The notes under the pieces are model-generated. The model ran no database searches. It was not told the DNA's origin and worked only from the letters and a program-made list of their open reading frames with translations. Below are positions 51,697-59,676 of a stretch of DNA of 64,000 bases, piece by piece. The first letter of the stretch is position 1, and each line of letters opens with the position of its first letter. This DNA comes from Enterobacter kobei (lineage in GTDB: Bacteria > Pseudomonadota > Gammaproteobacteria > Enterobacterales > Enterobacteriaceae), in NCBI RefSeq assembly GCF_018323985.1, contig NZ_AP024590.1:2976001-3040000 (forward strand), in the 5' to 3' direction. A program made the position numbers and the translations under genes.

Positions 51697-52766
51697 TCAT
51701 CATACAACCCTGCCCTTTCCACGGCGGTGCGCCTTTTATCCGGGCGTATCCGCCGCACCGATTCCCGCACCGTCAGCCTGCCGTTAAGTAACAGCGTGCC
51801 CGTTGGCGCGTCAGGGCGGATCAGCCGCTGCTGCAACAGATGCACTGCCTCTTCCCCCAGTTCGTCGCGCGGAACGTGTACCGCGGTGAGCGGCACCTCC
51901 TGGATCGCCGCCAGGTTAAAGCCATCGATACTCATTACCGACACGTCCTGCGGCACGCGCAGCCCGCGTTTTTGCAGCGCCTTCACCGCCCCCGCCGCCA
52001 GGAAATCACCGCCCAGCAGAAAGGCCGTCGGCAGCGATTTTAAAGGCTGGGCATCGAGCCATTCCCCAACCCGATCTTCCGCCTCCCGGGCGCTAAAACT
52101 CTGCACCAGCAGCACGTCACGGTTATCGCTGAAGCGGACGTTATGGGCGCGCCAGGCATCACGAATGCCCGACAGCCGCAGCTCCATGGTGTAGCGGCGC
52201 AGGCACAGCACGTTCATCACATTGCGATGACCCATTTCGAACAGATAGCGGGCGGCAAACTCGCCAATCAGCCGGTGATCCGGCGCGATGGCGGGCAGCC
52301 GCATTTTGCGATCCCGACAGTTAATTAATACGCAGGGCTTCGCAAGATCGGCAGCCAGATCGTGGATATGTTCGTCGTCGATACCGAGCAGGATCGCCGC
52401 CTGGGTGTCGCTGTCATTCATTTTTGCCAGAAACAGGTTGGCGTCGCTGTCGTTCTCCTCCAGCGCGCAGTACCGCAGATGCACCTCGTGGGGAGCCAGC
52501 GCTTTGCTGATGCTCTGGATGACGCGGTAATAGAAGATGTCCGAGCGCTCATCAAAGGCCCGCTGCGGCGCGAACACCAGCAGGCTATTGAGCAGCAGCC
52601 GTCCGGCGGCCATGCCGTCCATGACGCCCAGTTCACGGGCGCAGGCCAGCACCGCCGCCCGGGCTTTTTCGCTGGTGTTAGCCTTTCCCGCCAGCACACG
52701 CGATACGGTACTGGCGGACAGCCGCGTGCGGGCAGCGATTTCAGCGATTTTGAGCTTTTTGTCCAT
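51693..52766 (-). CDS. LacI-family transcriptional regulator 1
   Basis: Repressor-type regulator of 357 residues. The N-terminal helix-turn-helix is IAEIAARTRLSASTVSRVLA (residues 7-26), and the periplasmic-binding-protein-like ligand domain follows. LLGGDFLAAGAVKALQKRGLRVPQDVSVMSIDG spans the usual operator-proximal hinge to core strand (residues about 249-281). The sugar ligand is unknown. It overlaps the ybiU stop by 4 bases, both ends convergent. It is divergent from the MFS gene across 255 bases, with the palindrome ATGAAAGAATTTTCAT 26 bases ahead of its ATG. It probably controls the MFS-GH31 operon and itself. Confidence 0.9.
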   Translation of the reverse strand: MDKKLKIAEIAARTRLSASTVSRVLAGKANTSEKARAAVLACARELGVMDGMAAGRLLLNSLLVFAPQRAFDERSDIFYYRVIQSISKALAPHEVHLRYCALEENDSDANLFLAKMNDSDTQAAILLGIDDEHIHDLAADLAKPCVLINCRDRKMRLPAIAPDHRLIGEFAARYLFEMGHRNVMNVLCLRRYTMELRLSGIRDAWRAHNVRFSDNRDVLLVQSFSAREAEDRVGEWLDAQPLKSLPTAFLLGGDFLAAGAVKALQKRGLRVPQDVSVMSIDGFNLAAIQEVPLTAVHVPRDELGEEAVHLLQQRLIRPDAPTGTLLLNGRLTVRESVRRIRPDKRRTAVERAGLYDD

Positions 52767-52791
52767 TTTGTGATCTGCGCCCGTTCGTTAA

Positions 52792-52807
52792 ATGAAAGAA
52801 TTTTCAT
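52792..52807. promoter_or_regulatory. Candidate LacI operator
   Basis: ATGAAA-GAAT-TTTCAT is a perfect 6-base inverted repeat with a 4-base spacer, lying 26 bases ahead of the LacI-type regulator start and 215 bases ahead of the MFS start. A second half-like sequence TTTTCATAA occurs near 52911-52919. An autoregulatory operator is likely by position. Confidence 0.5.
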
Positions 52808-53021
52808 AAGCGTACTTTCACGCCATCTCTGTGCTGTAAGCCATTTTCGCCGCGCCTTTGGCAAATTACTGAGAAAACTTGCACAAAATCCGCTATTGCC
52901 CGGCAATTAATTTTCATAACCTCAACGGCATGCACAGCTTCCATACTAGTTGTGTGATCACTCTGTAATTAAAACGATAAGTATCAGACAGATACCCCTA
53001 CAACGTCCTTCGGAGAGTGTT

Positions 53022-54323
53022 ATGAGTCAGGACATTAACAACCCAGTCGCGGTCGGCAAGCCGCGTCGCATGATCAAGAATCTTCGCTGGTGGGTGCTGG
53101 TGCTGTTTTTGCTCGGCGTCACCGTCAACTACATCACCCGTAACTCGCTGGGCATTCTGGCACCGGAATTAAAAGACAGCCTCGGTATTACCACAGAACA
53201 GTATTCGTACATTGTTGGCGCGTTCCAGCTCGCCTACACCATTTTTCAGCCGCTGTGCGGCTGGCTGATTGACGTGATCGGCCTGAAGCTGGGCTTTATG
53301 ATCTGCGCCGCCCTCTGGGCGTTAGCCTGTATTTTACATGCCGGGGCCGGTAGCTGGCTGCAACTGGCGATCCTGCGCTTCTTTATGGGGGGGGCGGAAG
53401 CGGCAGCGACACCAGCAAACGCCAAAACGCTGGGGGAGTGGTTCCCGAAATCGGAACGTCCGGTCGCTGCGGGCTGGGCGGGCGTCGGGTTTTCGATTGG
53501 CGCGATGCTGGCCCCGCCGATTATCTATTTTGCTCATGCCTCTTTCGGCTGGCAGGGTGCGTTTATGTTTACCGGCGCGCTGGCGCTGCTGTGGGTGGTG
53601 CTGTGGTGGGCGTTCTATCACAACCCGGATAAACACCCGAACCTCAGCAAAGAAGAACTGGCCTATATTCAGCAGGATAATGAGCCGCACACTGAAAAGC
53701 TGCCCTTCTTTACCGCGCTGAAAACCGTGTCGAAAAACAAACGTTTTTACGGTATCGCCATCCCGGCGTTTATGGCGGAACCGGCCTGGGCGGTGATGAG
53801 CTTCTGGGTGCCGCTTTATCTGGCAAAAGAGCACGGTATGGATCTGAAACAGATCGCCATGTTCGCCTGGCTGCCGTTCCTCGCCGCCGACCTCGGCAGC
53901 ATCGCCAGCGGCTATCTCACCAAACTCTATACCCGCTGGTTTGGCTGCGCGCGTATTAACTCCATCGTCGCCAGCTCAGTGACCGGGGCGTTTCTGATGA
54001 TCTCGCTGGCTGTCGTCACCCTCACCCGCGATCCGTACATCATCATCGGCCTGATCTCCATTGGCGGCTTCGGCCATCAGATCATCTCCTGCATGCTGAG
54101 CGCGCTGGTAGTGGAGTCGTTCGATAAGGGCCAGATGGCGACGGTCAACGGTATGCGCGGCTCCTGCGCGTGGATCGCCAGCTTCCTGTTCTCGCTGCTG
54201 ATTGGCGTTACCGCCGACAAGATCGGCTTCAACCCGCTGTTTGTCGCCATGGGTTTCTTTGACCTGATCGGTGCTTTTTTCCTGGTGGCATTTATTGCTG
54301 AACGTCGCGCTAAACGCGCCTGA
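53022..54323 (+). CDS. MFS transporter, ACS (ExuT-like) family
   Basis: Inner-membrane transporter of 433 residues with twelve predicted helices, from the anion:cation symporter branch that includes hexuronate (ExuT), galactarate and glucarate carriers. Family features are NYITRNSLGILAPELK near helix 1, GWLIDVIGLKLGF after helix 2, and GGAEAAATPANAKTLGEWFP with ER in helix 4 and the loop. It therefore imports a sugar acid or related anion by family; the real substrate is unknown. ATG 53022 follows CGGAGAG, whereas the in-frame upstream ATG 52950 is far from a ribosome site. It lies 18 bases ahead of the GH31 gene, so the two are co-transcribed. Confidence 0.92.
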   Translation: MSQDINNPVAVGKPRRMIKNLRWWVLVLFLLGVTVNYITRNSLGILAPELKDSLGITTEQYSYIVGAFQLAYTIFQPLCGWLIDVIGLKLGFMICAALWALACILHAGAGSWLQLAILRFFMGGAEAAATPANAKTLGEWFPKSERPVAAGWAGVGFSIGAMLAPPIIYFAHASFGWQGAFMFTGALALLWVVLWWAFYHNPDKHPNLSKEELAYIQQDNEPHTEKLPFFTALKTVSKNKRFYGIAIPAFMAEPAWAVMSFWVPLYLAKEHGMDLKQIAMFAWLPFLAADLGSIASGYLTKLYTRWFGCARINSIVASSVTGAFLMISLAVVTLTRDPYIIIGLISIGGFGHQIISCMLSALVVESFDKGQMATVNGMRGSCAWIASFLFSLLIGVTADKIGFNPLFVAMGFFDLIGAFFLVAFIAERRAKRA

Positions 54324-54341
54324 TAGTGGATGTAAATCGAT

Positions 54342-56708
54342 ATGAAAACGTTGAAAAACTGGACGCTGCACTCGCAGTCTGACCACCATCTTGAACTGCT
54401 GGTCGACGGGCAACATACGCTGTGCCTCTATGTGCTGGAAGAGACGCTGTTTCGCGTGCTGGTTAAACGCAAAGGCGAGCTGGCGCTGGACAGAACCTGG
54501 AGCATCGCCCCGGCGCAGGACGTTCCCTGGGAAGGCCGCCCCCGCGACGATCTCAGCGGTTTTCGTTGCCCGGCGTGGACGCTGTCCCGCACCGAGGACA
54601 CCCTGACGGTGGAGAGCGCCGCCCTGCGCGTTACCGTCCATCAGCCGCTGTGGCTGGAGTGGCATTATCGTGATGACGCGGGCCAGTGGCAGTGGCTGGC
54701 GGGGGATCGTCCCACCAGCGCTTATCTGCTCAATGCTCACGGCGACGGCGTGGCGCACTATCTGCGTCGTGAGAAAACCGAACGTTTTTATGGCCTGGGA
54801 GAAAAGGCCGGAGACTTGCAGCGCAACGCCAAGCGTTATGAGATGCGCAATCTGGATGTGATGGGCTATAACGCCGTCAGCACCGATCCGCTGTACAAAC
54901 ATATCCCCTTCACCATTACCCGCCGGGATGACATCAGCTACGGCCTGTTTTATGACAACCTCAGCAGTTGCTGGCTGGATCTGGGTAACGAGATCGACAA
55001 CTATCACACCGCCTATCGCCGCTGGCAGGCGGAAGCGGGCGATATTGATTACTACGTGTTTACCGGTAAACGGGTGCTGGACGTTACCAAGGCCTTTGTG
55101 CGTCTGACCGGCAAAACGCTGTTCGGGCCAAAATGGAGCCTGGGCTACAGCGGTTCTACCATGCACTACACCGACGCGCCGGATGCGCAGGATCAGCTGA
55201 TGAGTTTCATCCGCTTGTGCGCGGAGCACGCCATTCCGTGCGATTCGTTCCAGCTGTCATCGGGCTATACCTCCATCAACAATAAGCGCTACGTCTTTAA
55301 CTGGAATTACGACAAAGTGCCGCAGCCGAAGGTGATGTCCAGTGCGTTTCATGAGGCGGGTATTAAGCTGGCGGCAAACATCAAGCCCTGTCTGTTGCAG
55401 GATCACCCGCGGTACGAGGAGGTGGCGCAGCAGGGGCTGTTTATCCGTGATTCCGAAAGCAACGCGCCGGAGCGCTCCAGCTTCTGGGATGACGAAGGAT
55501 CGCACCTCGATTTTACCCATCCACAGACCATCGCCTGGTGGCAGAACGGCGTCACCACGCAACTGCTGGAGATGGGCATTGACTCCACCTGGAACGATAA
55601 CAACGAATACGAAGTCTGGGATGGCGAAGCGCGCTGTCACGGCTTCGGACGCGAAATTGCTATTAAGCATATCCGCCCGGTGATGCCGCTGTTAATGATG
55701 CGCGCCTCGATGGAAGCCCAGCAGCGTTTTGCGCCGAATAAGCGCCCGTATCTGATCTCCCGCTCCGGCTGCGCCGGAATGCAGCGCTACGTGCAGACCT
55801 GGAGCGGCGATAACCGCACCAACTGGGATACGCTGCGCTACAACACGCGCATGGGCGTGGGCATGAGTCTGTCGGGACTGTTTAACGTCGGCCATGATGT
55901 CGGCGGTTTCTCCGGCGATAAACCGGATGCCGAACTGTTTGTCCGTTGGGTGCAGAACGGCGTGATGCATCCGCGTTTCACTATTCACTCATGGAATGAC
56001 GATCACACGGTGAACGAGCCGTGGATGTATCCGGCGGTGACGCCTGCGATCCGTAGCGCTATCGAACTGCGTTACCGCCTGCTGCCTTATCTCTACACGC
56101 TGTTGTGGCAGGCCCATGCCGATGATGAACCCATGCTGCGCCCAACGTTCCTCGATCACGAACACGATGAGCAAACGTTTGAAGAGTGTGACGATTTTCT
56201 GCTGGGCCGCGATCTGCTGGTGGCGAGCGTGGTGGAGCCGGGCCAGCGCCAGCGCCGCGTGTGGCTGCCGGATAACCAGAGCGGCTGGTACCATTTCTAC
56301 AGCGGCGAGTGGTTCAGCGGCGGTCAGTGGGTGACGCTCGATGCTCCGCTGGAAAAATTGCCACTGCTGGTGCGCGCCGGGGCGGGCTTGCCACTGAGCG
56401 AGCGAATTATTCAAGTTGACGCCAGCGCGGATGATAGCCGTGAATTAAAGCTGTACCCGCTGAAAGGCGTCGGCAAAAGTACCGGGCTGCTGTTTGAAGA
56501 TGACGGTGAATCCTGGGGGTACAAAGAGGGGAACGCGCTGTGGGTGAACTGGGAAATGACCTGCGATGCCGGATCCATATCACTGAATATCACCCCGCAC
56601 GGCGATTATAATCCGGCGTGGAAAGCGCTGCGGGTATCGTTACCGGCAGGGGAAAAACGGCAGTTGTTAGTGAATGGCATCGCTACAGACACATGGCGGC
56701 GATGCTAA
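54342..56708 (+). CDS. Glycoside hydrolase family 31 enzyme
   Basis: Probable cytoplasmic retaining alpha-glycosidase of 788 residues with no signal peptide. The N-terminal beta-sandwich spans about 1-235, including FYGLGEKAGDLQRNAKRY near 147. The catalytic barrel holds the nucleophile D419 in STWNDNNEYEVWDG and acid/base D490 in TWSGDNRTNWDTL. GHDVGGFSGDKPDAELFVRWVQNG (residues 525-548) and HDEQTFEECDDFLLGRDLLVA are GH31 hallmarks. Family members cleave alpha-glucosides, alpha-xylosides, sulfoquinovosides or alpha-galactosides; the substrate here is not assigned. It forms an operon with the preceding MFS gene. A strong hairpin ends it. Confidence 0.93.
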   Translation: MKTLKNWTLHSQSDHHLELLVDGQHTLCLYVLEETLFRVLVKRKGELALDRTWSIAPAQDVPWEGRPRDDLSGFRCPAWTLSRTEDTLTVESAALRVTVHQPLWLEWHYRDDAGQWQWLAGDRPTSAYLLNAHGDGVAHYLRREKTERFYGLGEKAGDLQRNAKRYEMRNLDVMGYNAVSTDPLYKHIPFTITRRDDISYGLFYDNLSSCWLDLGNEIDNYHTAYRRWQAEAGDIDYYVFTGKRVLDVTKAFVRLTGKTLFGPKWSLGYSGSTMHYTDAPDAQDQLMSFIRLCAEHAIPCDSFQLSSGYTSINNKRYVFNWNYDKVPQPKVMSSAFHEAGIKLAANIKPCLLQDHPRYEEVAQQGLFIRDSESNAPERSSFWDDEGSHLDFTHPQTIAWWQNGVTTQLLEMGIDSTWNDNNEYEVWDGEARCHGFGREIAIKHIRPVMPLLMMRASMEAQQRFAPNKRPYLISRSGCAGMQRYVQTWSGDNRTNWDTLRYNTRMGVGMSLSGLFNVGHDVGGFSGDKPDAELFVRWVQNGVMHPRFTIHSWNDDHTVNEPWMYPAVTPAIRSAIELRYRLLPYLYTLLWQAHADDEPMLRPTFLDHEHDEQTFEECDDFLLGRDLLVASVVEPGQRQRRVWLPDNQSGWYHFYSGEWFSGGQWVTLDAPLEKLPLLVRAGAGLPLSERIIQVDASADDSRELKLYPLKGVGKSTGLLFEDDGESWGYKEGNALWVNWEMTCDAGSISLNITPHGDYNPAWKALRVSLPAGEKRQLLVNGIATDTWRRC

Positions 56709-56717
56709 TGTCAAAAA

Positions 56718-56743
56718 TTGACCCTCTCACCTGAGAGGGTCAA
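56718..56743. terminator. Strong bidirectional terminator
   Basis: An 11-base perfect stem TTGACCCTCTC/GAGAGGGTCAA with loop ACCT sits between the GH31 gene and the convergent 867-residue gene. The preceding AAAAA (56713-56717) provides a U-run for the minus-strand message. Confidence 0.85.
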
Positions 56744-56752
56744 CGTGATTAC

Positions 56753-59356
56753 CTAGCTTTTAAACTTCACCGGATTATCGCGGTACGCTTTGAGGCGAGC
56801 GCGCATCCAACGGCTGCTGTTGCGGTTAACCGCGCTGACCACGCCAGTGGTCGCGCCGCCCCCTACCTGTACATGGAAAATCCCCCGTGACGGGAAATCC
56901 AGATACTTCGGCGTGGTGAAATCCCACGCGTGGCGGCTGAACAGCTCGCGCGGCGTGTGGCCCATCATCTTCGCATGGACATCAAGGAACGGAATATCGA
57001 GCAAACGGCGGTTGATCGCCTCTACCGACGAACCAATTTCCGGATGCCCCATCAGGTAGCTGCCGCCGGTTCCCCAGAACTCTTCCTCCAGTTCGCCCAC
57101 CACTTCATCGGCACTTGCCAGACGGCTGGCGGGAACCTGCCACGGCAGGACTGGCTGACGCAGATAGCGACTTAACGCTGCGCAGAAATCAAAGGTGCGC
57201 TCCCACTCGTAAGGCGTGTAGCAATAGCCATTTTTGTAGGCGCGGCTGGTGAAATCGTCCGCTTCATATCGGTCGGCAGCCATAAAGTCCGCCCCTTTCG
57301 CCAGCGCCGCAGAGCCATCCGCCCGGGTGTAGGGGATCTCATCAAAAACGCCCACCAGACGGGCATACTGCGCGGTGAGTTTCCCCGCCTGATGCGGATC
57401 GAGCGTCATTTTCTTATGCTTGCCATCCTCAGGGTCGAAAACGTCATCATAAGTGAAATCGCTGTAAATCCACTGGGAGCCCCCGACGCCCCACAGGTTG
57501 ACCTGCCAGCCGAGCACCACGTCCGGGGCCACTACGCGCACCAGCCAGTTCACGCCTTTGATGTAGCCTTTTAAGGTGTCGGTGATAGCCGACGGCACGG
57601 CTACGTTGACGCCGTGGTGCGCCAGCGCATCCGCCAGCGGTTTGCGCACCGGGATCGCATAATCCGCCGGGAAACCGTACTTCTGGCATTCGCCCAGGTA
57701 ATCCGGATTAACAATAAAGCCCGCTGGCACCGGATGCGCAGTGTCTTTCGCCGCCTGGGCCATTTTCAGCGCCTGAATAAAGTTGGCGAAACTAAACTGG
57801 TGACGCACCGGATCTTTAATGATGCGCTCAACATCCCCCAGCGACAGGTTGCAGGTATAAGACACCATCATCGGCAACACGTGATCGTTGATTTTTGCTT
57901 CAACGTTGCGCGCCATCTCAATGATTTTTGCGGTCGGCTCTTTCGCCGGATCAAGATAACCTGATGCGTCACCCATACCGTCATCGCCGGAATATTTGAA
58001 CAACGAGGCCACGCGTGCTTCTGCCAGATCGTCAACATTACTCGGGGACATATCGGCGCAACCGCCAAAGCTCAGATAGTCCGGGAAGCCCTTCACGCGC
58101 AGGTTCGCCCCGGCAGTAATGTTGACGGTCAATACCTGCGGCGTATTCCCCTCAATGTGCAGCGGATCCGGACTGACATCCACGTAATGCACCACGCCAT
58201 CATGAATAAAAGGCGTTGTTTCAATGTGATAAATGCCCCTCGCCAGCACCACGGCCTGCTCGAGGTTGCCGTCGCGGATCGGCAGATTAGCAAAATGATA
58301 TTGCCGTGGGATCGCCCCGTCGTCGTTCAGGCGCAGATCGAAGGTGGCATTCAGCGCGTTTTCCGCCCTGACGTGCAACGTCAGTTTCGCCGAACCGGTT
58401 TGTTTATCATCCTGCTGGATCACCTGAGCGCTGGTAAAAGCGAGGGGATGATACTGACCGTTCAGCGCGCCGTTGATGCCATCAAAAATGTAATGTGTGT
58501 TGTTAAGCTTCACATCGTTAATGCGCAGGGAGAAGCTGCCGCTGGTCGGCAGGCTTTCCAGACGCAGTGTCTGCCCGTGGCGCAGAAGGTGACGCTGTTT
58601 TTCCATACCATTTTGCAGGTAAACCAGTTGAAGATCCTGATCCTGCAATCCCGCCACCGTCGCCAGGTTTAACGCTACGTCGAGCGTGGTGCTGCGCACT
58701 GCCGGGGCAAAGGAAATGTCGAGGCGCGTACGCTGGCCTTTGCTGATGGTCAGTGCCGGGGCACTGAGATTTACTGGCGCCCGTACGGTGCCATCGGGGG
58801 TGCGCAGCTCTTCAACCTGCACATTCCAGGTCCCGGCGACGAGACTGAAATAGGTGGTTCCTGCTTTCGGGAAGATGGTTTCACGTTTTTCACCACGCGT
58901 CAGTACCAGCGCCAGCGTAACGCCCTCCAGCCCTGCCGGCAGGCTGGCGCAGTTCACCACCAGTTCACCGGCCACCTGGGTTTCTTCGTCAGCTGCCGCG
59001 GTAAAGGTATCGCTGAAAGTCGCCCATTTGGGCACGGCATCAGAAGACGCATTGACGCCGATATGGATCTGGGTGATGACATTTCCTATCGCCAGGCCAT
59101 CGGCTGCGGTGATGGTGATTTTATAATCGTAAACGCCGTTATCGATTTCACTTGACTCGATATTAAGCTTAAATTCACGCCACGGGGTGGATGAAATCGT
59201 AATATCCCCTTCGGTAATTTTACCAGGCGCGCTAAAGGTCAGAACGAGTTTTTGTTTTATATCGACACTGCCGCCCGATTTGGCTTTAAATCCGCGCAGA
59301 TCGGCGGTGGGATACCAGGTATCGTTGGTAATACTATGGGTAAAATCCAGTTGCAT
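56753..59356 (-). CDS. Unknown 867-residue protein, beta domains plus barrel-like C-domain
   Basis: I do not recognise this protein. It has no signal peptide (MQLDFTHSITNDTWYPTADL) and follows a GGAGAT ribosome site, so the start is firm. Residues 1 to about 415 are strand-rich and look like four or so immunoglobulin-like or carbohydrate-binding beta domains (for example GKITEGDITISSTP, GTWNVQVEEL, GIYHIETTPF). From about 420 the pattern resembles a TIM-barrel glycosidase: LSFGGCADMS, LPMMVSYTCNLS, AGFIVNPDYLGECQKYG, VVLGWQVNLWGVGG, FMAADRYEADDF (near 690) and PVLPWQVPASR. Acidic residues in the strand ends could be catalytic. It is convergent with GH31 and divergent from the ADP-ribosylglycohydrolase gene. 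A function in polysaccharide binding or cleavage is inference. Confidence 0.85.
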   Translation of the reverse strand: MQLDFTHSITNDTWYPTADLRGFKAKSGGSVDIKQKLVLTFSAPGKITEGDITISSTPWREFKLNIESSEIDNGVYDYKITITAADGLAIGNVITQIHIGVNASSDAVPKWATFSDTFTAAADEETQVAGELVVNCASLPAGLEGVTLALVLTRGEKRETIFPKAGTTYFSLVAGTWNVQVEELRTPDGTVRAPVNLSAPALTISKGQRTRLDISFAPAVRSTTLDVALNLATVAGLQDQDLQLVYLQNGMEKQRHLLRHGQTLRLESLPTSGSFSLRINDVKLNNTHYIFDGINGALNGQYHPLAFTSAQVIQQDDKQTGSAKLTLHVRAENALNATFDLRLNDDGAIPRQYHFANLPIRDGNLEQAVVLARGIYHIETTPFIHDGVVHYVDVSPDPLHIEGNTPQVLTVNITAGANLRVKGFPDYLSFGGCADMSPSNVDDLAEARVASLFKYSGDDGMGDASGYLDPAKEPTAKIIEMARNVEAKINDHVLPMMVSYTCNLSLGDVERIIKDPVRHQFSFANFIQALKMAQAAKDTAHPVPAGFIVNPDYLGECQKYGFPADYAIPVRKPLADALAHHGVNVAVPSAITDTLKGYIKGVNWLVRVVAPDVVLGWQVNLWGVGGSQWIYSDFTYDDVFDPEDGKHKKMTLDPHQAGKLTAQYARLVGVFDEIPYTRADGSAALAKGADFMAADRYEADDFTSRAYKNGYCYTPYEWERTFDFCAALSRYLRQPVLPWQVPASRLASADEVVGELEEEFWGTGGSYLMGHPEIGSSVEAINRRLLDIPFLDVHAKMMGHTPRELFSRHAWDFTTPKYLDFPSRGIFHVQVGGGATTGVVSAVNRNSSRWMRARLKAYRDNPVKFKS

Positions 59357-59676
59357 AATACATCTCCGGTGAAATACGAATTGCTGTCAACCCTGAGCAG
59401 CGCGATATTGCCGTCAGGTGTTCAGCGTTCAGGCGATGTCATTTATAAATTACCCCATGTTTAAATACAGCAGGCGTAGCCGTTAAAAGAGTGTTAATGA
59501 GATAACGTGGTAACCGTCATATTCTTTTACGCATCTCATCCCGTAAAAATAAGAAATTTTGATTTGGCTCTCTGTTCTCAAAAAAAGTCACACTGGATGA
59601 ATGACTGTTATTGACGCAACTTCCCCTGCGCTTTAAAAACGCCTGACTACAGGGATAATTATCAAGGACAGAAAAT
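59357..59676. other. Divergent intergenic region of the accessory locus
   Basis: A 320-base gap between the divergent 867-residue gene and the ADP-ribosylglycohydrolase-type gene. It is visibly more AT-rich than the flanking genes and must hold two promoters. GATAACGTGGTAACC (near 59501-59515) is a possible imperfect LacI-type site. No open reading frame with family support is seen. Confidence 0.6.

Noticed and set aside
53976..55229. 417-codon open frame antisense across the MFS and GH31 genes
   Set aside because: It spans the junction of two well-supported genes and has no family resemblance.
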